A stretch of 10,376 nucleotides of DNA from Opitutia bacterium. Its GTDB lineage: Bacteria; Verrucomicrobiota; Verrucomicrobiia; Opitutales; UBA953. The notes under the pieces were generated by a model. The model did not search any database, was not told the DNA's origin, and saw only the letters and a list, made by a program, of their open reading frames with translations. Positions 6,262 to 10,376 of this stretch are shown piece by piece. The DNA lies in assembly GCA_947460445.1 (NCBI GenBank), contig CANHHS010000051.1, positions 1 through 10,376 on the forward strand, written 5' to 3'. Both the position numbers and the translations under genes were made by a program. How positions within the stretch are numbered: the stretch's first letter is position 1; every line of letters begins with the position of its first letter.

Positions 6262-6292
6262 GTCTGGTCAGCGTAGTCTTCCTTTAGTCTTT
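6252..6292. terminator. Hairpin between fabF and the second SDR gene
   Basis: AAAGACTAAAG (6252-6262) pairs exactly with CTTTAGTCTTT (6282-6292), an 11-bp AT-rich stem with a 19-nt loop. It is built from heptad units like the hairpin at 3737-3788 and holds the same position, after the end of a transcription unit and before a plus-strand gene. No strong T-tract follows. A termination or RNA-processing role is inferred from position. Confidence 0.45.
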
Positions 6293-6324
6293 AGCCCTTA
6301 GCCTTTCGTCTCTATTCTTTTCCC

Positions 6325-7023
6325 ATGCCCATCGCTCTCATCACCGGTACGTCGCGTGGTATTGGCAAAGCGCTGGCGGAACGTCTGCTGCAAGAGGGTT
6401 GGACGGTTGAGGGCTGCTCGCGCGGCGAAGCCTCTTTGACACACGCTCAGTATACGCACCGTCAAGTTGATGTGGCTGACGAGGCAGCCGTTACGGCTTA
6501 TGTCGCGGATGTGGTTCAGCGGCGTAATCGCATTGATGCTTTGGTGAACAACGCAGGCGGCGCGGCCATGAATGCATTTGTCCTCACGCCAGGATCCATT
6601 GCTGAGTCCCTCATGCGGCAAAATTATCTCAGCACATTTTTGCTTTCGCGCGAAGTGGCCAAAGTGATGGTGCGTCAACGCGGCGGCTCGATCGTTAATC
6701 TCTCCACCGTGGCAGTTCCTTTGGCTCTCGAAGGTGAAGCAGCATATGTTGCGAGCAAGGCCGCCGTCGAAGCGTTGACACGCGTCCTTGCCGTTGAATT
6801 AGCGCCGCATGGTATCCGCGTGAATGCCGTTGGCCCTGGGCCGGTCGATACCGCTTTGACCCGGAGTGTCCCTGCAGCAAAATTGGCTGCGTTGCGGGAA
6901 CGTATGGGGCTTAAGCAGTCGCTCACGATGGGGCAGGTCACCGATGCTATCTGTGCCTTTTTAAGCCCTGAATCGAGCGCGACAGGGCGGGTTACCTATG
7001 TTGGGCTTCCTAAGGCCTCCTGA
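6325..7023 (+). CDS. Short-chain dehydrogenase/reductase (FabG-like)
   Basis: This 232-residue NAD(P)-dependent oxidoreductase has the Rossmann motif TGTSRGIG (7-14), NNAG (75-78) and an apparently complete catalytic tetrad N100, S127, Y141 and K145. The Ser-Tyr spacing is one residue longer than in the fabG product upstream. PGPVDTALT (171-179) is the usual substrate-loop segment. The C-terminus is short, ending SSATGRVTYVGLPKAS, without the GQ...VDGG ending of true FabG proteins, so the substrate is probably different. The position after the fab cluster suggests but does not prove an acyl substrate; repeats and a hairpin separate it from fabF, so it may have its own promoter. The start ATG follows TTTTCCC, with no Shine-Dalgarno site. 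A terminator overlaps the stop. Confidence 0.88.
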   Translation: MPIALITGTSRGIGKALAERLLQEGWTVEGCSRGEASLTHAQYTHRQVDVADEAAVTAYVADVVQRRNRIDALVNNAGGAAMNAFVLTPGSIAESLMRQNYLSTFLLSREVAKVMVRQRGGSIVNLSTVAVPLALEGEAAYVASKAAVEALTRVLAVELAPHGIRVNAVGPGPVDTALTRSVPAAKLAALRERMGLKQSLTMGQVTDAICAFLSPESSATGRVTYVGLPKAS

Positions 7024-7043
7024 GGCCTTTTTAGGCCTCTTTT
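7012..7043 (+). terminator. Intrinsic terminator, two alternative hairpins
   Basis: AAGGCCTC (7012-7019) pairs with GAGGCCTT (7022-7029), followed by a T run (7028-7032). The second arm can also pair with AGGCCTC downstream (GAGGCCT 7022-7028 with 7033-7039, loop TTTT), followed by TTTT at 7040-7043. It overlaps the stop codon of the SDR gene and the stop codon of the convergent minus-strand gene (7031-7033). Confidence 0.7.
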
Positions 7044-7552
7044 AGGGCCTTTAGCCAGGTCTCTGCCTCATGGATAACCCCCCATTGGCGTAGACCGGCT
7101 TCAATCTGCGCCAAAGTCGGTTCGACGACAGCATGCTTTGGGTCGTTGGGTAGTTCGGGGCGTGCGGCCCGGGCTAACGCCCACCCAGCCCAAGCTCGCC
7201 AACTTTTAATCTCTGCACGAGCGCCGCGCACCCTGTCGGCAAGGTGTTGGTAATGTACCCGCGCGTTGCCGGTAAATGTTTCGCCGGTGTCTTGGGCAAT
7301 CATCCAGCGAATCACTGCATAGGGCATCGGGTGCTCTGAAAGAATCGGGTCTCTGGAAGGTACGTCGCAATAAAGGGCACGGTCGACAGCGAGCAGTGCG
7401 CGAGCGGGTAAATTTTCGAGCCAGAGTTGTTGACCGTACTCTAAGCAACAGCGGTAAAGCTTCGGTCCATTTTCTGATTTAAGTGTTTCGAGGTCGCGCC
7501 ACGAAAGTCGTCGCGAGGCGTCAGGTAAAAGCGGACAAGCAGACGGTGTCAC
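7031..7552 (-). CDS. Hypothetical protein, last gene of the thioesterase operon
   Basis: I do not recognise this 173-residue protein. It has no signal peptide, membrane segment or metal motif. It looks soluble and mostly helical, rich in Trp, Ala and Arg, with regions such as SWRDLETLKSENGPKLYRCCLEYGQQLW near the N-terminus, HPMPYAVIRWMIA in the middle, and SWRAWAGWALARAARPELPND towards the end. The start is a GTG 2 bp after the stop codon of the metallo-hydrolase gene (TGA-GC-GTG), so translation is probably coupled to it. The close spacing and shared direction put it in one operon with the hydrolase and thioesterase. Codon use and length support a real gene; the function is open. Confidence 0.78.
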   Translation of the reverse strand: MTPSACPLLPDASRRLSWRDLETLKSENGPKLYRCCLEYGQQLWLENLPARALLAVDRALYCDVPSRDPILSEHPMPYAVIRWMIAQDTGETFTGNARVHYQHLADRVRGARAEIKSWRAWAGWALARAARPELPNDPKHAVVEPTLAQIEAGLRQWGVIHEAETWLKALKEA

Positions 7553-7554
7553 GC

Positions 7555-8214
7555 TCAGGCGGGTTTCGCGTAAGGATTGGAAGCTTTCTCGGCACCAACC
7601 GTCGTGGTGTCGCCATGCCCGGGCAAAAGATGCGTATCATCGGGCAGGGTGTAAATACGTGTGCGGATAGATTGGAGGAGTTGATTCCAATTACCTCCGG
7701 GCAGATCCGTGCGACCGACGGAGTTTTTGAAAATCGCATCGCCAACGAAAGACACTTTTTCCTGGGCGTTGTAGAAAAGGATACTCCCGGGGCAATGTCC
7801 GGGCACGTGGCGGATTTCAAAAGTCAGCCCCAGTGCCTCGACGGTATCGCCTTCATCGACCCAGCGGTCGACCTTGGTTGAGCGAAAGTCTTCGTCCGTG
7901 AGCCATGGCAACATCGACTGGTAGCGCGTGCGTACGGTCTCGATTTGTTCGATGGGGATTTGGTCGGCGAGGTGGGCGATGATTTTACAGCCAGCGGTTT
8001 TAAAATCTGCGGCATCGCACATGTGGTCCCAATGCCCGTGGGTGATGAATAAATGCGTCGGGGTGAGTCCGCGGGCTTTAATTTCCCCGAGTAAATTTTC
8101 GCCCGCACCTTTCGGCGCGTCGACGACGACGCACTCTTTGCTGCCTTCGGCAGTTAAGAGATAGGCGTTGGTCTCAAAAGGTCCGAGGGGGACGGCTTCA
8201 ATGCGCAGGTTCAT
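7555..8214 (-). CDS. Metallo-beta-lactamase-fold hydrolase, glyoxalase II-like
   Basis: This 219-residue cytoplasmic hydrolase has a binuclear metal site. Metal-binding residues are visible: H59-G-H61-W-D63-H64 in the THxHxDH motif, H140 in VPGHCPGS, D159 in VGDAIF, and H200 in LLPGHGDTT. GRTDLPGGNW (168-176) is typical of the small glyoxalase-II-like proteins (YcbL type). Such enzymes hydrolyse thioesters such as S-lactoylglutathione, but the true substrate cannot be told from sequence; it lacks the long C-terminal helical domain of classical glyoxalase II. Its ATG overlaps the TGA stop of the thioesterase gene by 4 bp (ATGA at 8211-8214), which implies translational coupling. Two thioester-type hydrolases side by side suggest a shared acyl-thioester theme. 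Confidence 0.92.
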   Translation of the reverse strand: MNLRIEAVPLGPFETNAYLLTAEGSKECVVVDAPKGAGENLLGEIKARGLTPTHLFITHGHWDHMCDAADFKTAGCKIIAHLADQIPIEQIETVRTRYQSMLPWLTDEDFRSTKVDRWVDEGDTVEALGLTFEIRHVPGHCPGSILFYNAQEKVSFVGDAIFKNSVGRTDLPGGNWNQLLQSIRTRIYTLPDDTHLLPGHGDTTTVGAEKASNPYAKPA

Positions 8215-8663
8215 TTCGAAAAATGTTTATCGAGGACGGACATGAAGCTCTCGGGCGGACGCACGGGCTTGAATTCACGATTTACAAAAGCGTGTTCAGT
8301 GAAGCCTTCCATGACCAATGCGTCGCCCGTGTGGACTTCGTAGGTTAAACGGAAACGGGCGCTTGGACGTGTGGCCAGTGTCACGGTGATGCGCACGCGA
8401 TCATCGAAGCGGGTCGGGCGGTGGTACGTCATGCCTGCTTCAAGTACGGGTAGCAAAAATCCGGCCGACTCAAGTTCGCGGTACGGACAGCCGAATTGGT
8501 CGAGGAGCGCGACGCGGGCCATTTCGAACCAACTTAAGTAGTTGGCGTGATGGGTTACGCCCATGGCGTCGGTTTCCGCAAAGCGAACACGGTTTTCAAC
8601 GGTGCACGATACCATGCCTCCGTTCTTGCGACTCTTCGGAGACTTTCCAATGTCAATGTCCAT
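8211..8663 (-). CDS. Acyl-CoA/acyl-ACP thioesterase, YbgC/4HBT family
   Basis: This 150-residue single hot-dog-fold protein is of the 4-hydroxybenzoyl-CoA thioesterase type. The motif RVRFAETDAMGVTHHANYLSWFEMAR carries the catalytic Asp32 (the D of TDAMG), followed by the long central helix. PVLEAGMTYHRPTRFDDRVRI and the later strand segments also fit YbgC. It hydrolyses acyl thioesters; the chain length is unknown. The ATG at 8663 is preceded by GGAGG with a 6-nt spacer, a strong ribosome binding site. The ATG at 8615 (MVSCTVENRVRF) is closer to the family start, but GGAGG is only 1 nt away from it. If 8663 is right, this gene's 5' end overlaps the divergent membrane-protein gene that starts at 8650. 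First gene of a three-gene operon. Confidence 0.9.
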   Translation of the reverse strand: MDIDIGKSPKSRKNGGMVSCTVENRVRFAETDAMGVTHHANYLSWFEMARVALLDQFGCPYRELESAGFLLPVLEAGMTYHRPTRFDDRVRITVTLATRPSARFRLTYEVHTGDALVMEGFTEHAFVNREFKPVRPPESFMSVLDKHFSK

Positions 8664-8946
8664 GTCCGCCCTCCCAAAGTCATTTTATTGGATAGGGTTT
8701 GTGCTCTTATTTGCGGCTGTGTTCATGGCCCTTGGTGGAGTGTTCGGGGCGATCCTCTACGGGATTTGGGCGCTATTTGATGTGCCTACAGAAACCTCAA
8801 CTTTTGCATTTATAGCTCATGGAGCCGCCAACGGGGCTAAGCTCTTCGGCGTCTGGGCGGGTGGCTTGGGTATGGTGGTTGCAGTGATTAAGCACCACCA
8901 CCGCTTCTCCTTGCGCACGTGGCTCCGAACGCGACACTCTCGTTGA
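8650..8946 (+). CDS. Small two-helix membrane protein, unknown function
   Basis: From the ATG at 8650 this is a 98-residue protein with no recognised family. A long hydrophobic stretch (about 12-43, rich in Phe, Gly and Ala) and a second one (about 64-80) indicate two inner-membrane helices; the C-terminal tail (KHHHRFSLRTWLRTRHSR) is strongly basic, which suggests it stays in the cytoplasm. GGAG at 8638-8641 is 8 nt before the ATG, a normal ribosome binding site. Two more in-frame ATGs at 8656 and 8662 (MSMSMS) are possible starts. The next gene begins 5 bp after its stop, so the two are probably co-transcribed, together with the metal transporter further on. Confidence 0.72.
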   Translation: MSMSMSALPKSFYWIGFVLLFAAVFMALGGVFGAILYGIWALFDVPTETSTFAFIAHGAANGAKLFGVWAGGLGMVVAVIKHHHRFSLRTWLRTRHSR

Positions 8947-8951
8947 ACGCT

Positions 8952-9590
8952 ATGGATTCGCGGACACGTTTCATCGTTTTTGGTGTCGGGGCTTGCCTCG
9001 GGGCTTTCGTGCTTTGGTTTTTTAACCAACACGGCAAACCTGTGCGCGAGCACCGTAAGGCGGTCATGGCATCCTTAAGTCTTCCAGGGATGTATTACGA
9101 TTCGGCCGTCCAGCAGAAGCCACTCTTTGGACATTTCATTTTGGCTGAACGTCGACAACCGCGAGCGGATGGAACGCTCGCTCGTGAAATGATCACGGGT
9201 GGTCGTAATCGTTTTTCGGAAGATGGTCGGGCGATGCCCAATGATTTGATTTTAGTTACCGAAATCTACGCGGCGGGGGTAACGCCTTCCGAAGATGCTA
9301 AAGTTCTGGAGGTTTCCTTTGCCTATGCTGATCGTGCCCAAATCATCTTTCGTGAAATACCTGAAAGCTGGAAGTGGTATAGTCGTTTTGACTATAAAAA
9401 AGATTCCACAAATCCACTGCACTTTCAGGTGAGCCTTTCGGGCGTTACTTCGCTGAAAGGCGAAGAACTTTTCCTGCTCGTTGATCACATTAAGTTCTCA
9501 CAAAACAATCGTTACATAACCTTGGCTCAACTTGGCGTCATTGACTGGAAGGTTGAAGCTGACCTTATTCGAAAGGAGTCCGGACAATGA
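8952..9590 (+). CDS. Membrane-anchored hypothetical protein
   Basis: I do not recognise this 212-residue protein. An N-terminal hydrophobic segment (about 6-24, RFIVFGVGACLGAFVLWFF) is likely an uncleaved anchor, with the rest outside the cytoplasmic membrane. The soluble part has alternating beta-like stretches (DLILVTEIYAAG, AKVLEVSFAYADRAQIIFREI, LHFQVSLSG, EELFLLVDHIKF) and aromatic clusters such as SWKWYSRFDYKK; it may be a beta-rich domain. No catalytic motif is visible. The ATG at 8952 is chosen because it lies 5 bp after the previous stop; a GTG at 8919 in frame would overlap that gene. Its stop overlaps the start of the transporter gene by 3 bp within ATGA, so the two are probably translationally coupled. 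Confidence 0.75.
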   Translation: MDSRTRFIVFGVGACLGAFVLWFFNQHGKPVREHRKAVMASLSLPGMYYDSAVQQKPLFGHFILAERRQPRADGTLAREMITGGRNRFSEDGRAMPNDLILVTEIYAAGVTPSEDAKVLEVSFAYADRAQIIFREIPESWKWYSRFDYKKDSTNPLHFQVSLSGVTSLKGEELFLLVDHIKFSQNNRYITLAQLGVIDWKVEADLIRKESGQ

Positions 9591-10376
9591 TTTCTGCAAG
9601 CACCGAGGGTATTCGTACGATTTTCATTAGCTTAGTGGTGAATGTGGTTCTTTGTGTGACGAAGGTGTCGGTTGGTGTCTTCGCACGTTCACATGCGCTC
9701 GTTGCTGATGGGATCCACTCATTGGTCGACCTTGCTTCGGATATCGCGGCGATGATTGGTCTACGCATTGCGGATCTGCCGAAAGACGATGACCACCCTT
9801 ATGGTCACCACCGTATCTCAACGTTGGCGACATTGCTCATTTCATCGCTGGTATTGACCTTCTGTGTTGGCCTCGCTTGGCACTCGGTGACTTCACTGGT
9901 GGTGGGTTCGCTCGAAACTTCGCCACCGGATATGGCGGCTGCTTGGGTTGCCGGTGGTGCTTTAATATTAAAAGAAGTTTTTTACCGCTATGCCCGTCGA
10001 CAGGCTGAGCGACTTGGTTCGCGTTTGCTGATGGCCAATGCGGTTGATCACCGAGCAGATGCGGTGGCCTCTTTGTTGGCACTCGTTGCTGTGGTTGTCT
10101 CACGGTTCTACCCATCGTTAGCCGGTCTTGACCAAGTGATGGGGCTCGTGCTTGCCGGTTGGTTGGGGTCTGAAGGCGTCCGCCTCTTTCGTGACGCCTG
10201 CCAGCACCTCGTCGACCAGGCACCTGACGAGGCGGTGCTTAAAGACCTCTCCGAACATATTTTGGCAGTACCGGGCGTGCGTGGATTTCACGCCTTCCGT
10301 GCCCGCCACTTGGGCGACCGACTCGAGGTTGATTTCCATTTACAGGTAGATGGTTCATGCACGGTGGGTGATGGGC
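9587..10376 (+). CDS. Cation diffusion facilitator (CDF) family transporter, 3' end outside window
   Basis: CDF proteins export divalent metals such as Zn, Fe, Mn or Co from the cytoplasm in exchange for protons. I translated 263 codons by hand. Family hallmarks are ALVADGIHSLVDLASD (37-52), DDHPYGHHR (68-76) and NAVDHRADAVAS (151-162), with several hydrophobic helices before about residue 200. A C-terminal cytoplasmic domain follows (DLSEHILAVPGVRGFHAFRARHLGDRLEVDFHLQVD), where PGV and the strand pattern match the CDF dimerisation domain. Transport-site residues appear as H44-x3-D48 in helix 2 and D154-x3-D158 in helix 5; position 154 is usually His in zinc transporters. AAGGAG at 9573-9578 sits 8 nt before the ATG, the best ribosome binding site in the window. 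The frame stays open to the window end. Confidence 0.92.
   Translation, partial: MISASTEGIRTIFISLVVNVVLCVTKVSVGVFARSHALVADGIHSLVDLASDIAAMIGLRIADLPKDDDHPYGHHRISTLATLLISSLVLTFCVGLAWHSVTSLVVGSLETSPPDMAAAWVAGGALILKEVFYRYARRQAERLGSRLLMANAVDHRADAVASLLALVAVVVSRFYPSLAGLDQVMGLVLAGWLGSEGVRLFRDACQHLVDQAPDEAVLKDLSEHILAVPGVRGFHAFRARHLGDRLEVDFHLQVDGSCTVGDG

Noticed and set aside
7483..7881. Plus-strand 132-codon gene
   Set aside because: It lies opposite the metallo-hydrolase gene, whose metal motifs are intact; the plus-strand translation has no family features.

Overview
The window looks like a chromosomal segment of a Gram-negative bacterium of moderate GC content. The protein flavour and gene order (fabG-acpP-fabF, short intergenic repeats between most transcription units, a small GH16-type secreted protein) suggest Verrucomicrobiota, possibly Opitutae. 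That assignment is inference from general appearance, since there is no rRNA or other marker gene here. There is no phage, integrase, transposase, CRISPR array or tRNA.

Layout. 1-227: the C-terminal end of an RDD-family membrane protein, whose stop codon sits in a long hairpin (207-245). 246-694: a gene-free, repeat-dense stretch with purine-rich repeats, GACTAAR heptads, a 180-bp modular repeat and a second partial copy of it. 696-1421 (minus): an RsuA/RluB-type rRNA pseudouridine synthase. 1511-2200: a secreted GH16-like protein with an altered catalytic motif. 2251-2430: a second full 180-bp modular repeat. 2536-3684: a CysJ-like FAD/NADPH reductase without a flavodoxin domain. 3687-3788: heptad repeats and a hairpin. 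3853-6154: the fatty-acid synthesis cluster fabG-acpP-fabF. 6181-6292: more heptads and a hairpin. 6325-7023: a second short-chain dehydrogenase, ending in a terminator. 8663-7031 (minus): a tightly packed operon of a YbgC-type thioesterase, a glyoxalase-II-like metallo-hydrolase and an unknown protein. 8650-10376 (plus): a divergent, tightly packed operon of a small membrane protein, a membrane-anchored unknown protein and a cation diffusion facilitator cut by the window end.

How the genes work together. FabG, AcpP and FabF form the core of the type II fatty-acid elongation cycle. The nearby SDR and the thioesterase may act on related acyl substrates, but this is not shown. The remaining genes are housekeeping (rRNA modification, sulfur reduction, metal transport) or unknown.

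The most unusual content is intergenic. Two unrelated repeat families recur between genes. One is a 180-bp mosaic built from short modules that share a common frame but carry swapped inserts, with one palindrome kept despite sequence change. The other is a 7-bp GACTAAA/GACTAAG tandem repeat with inverted arms, placed like terminators.
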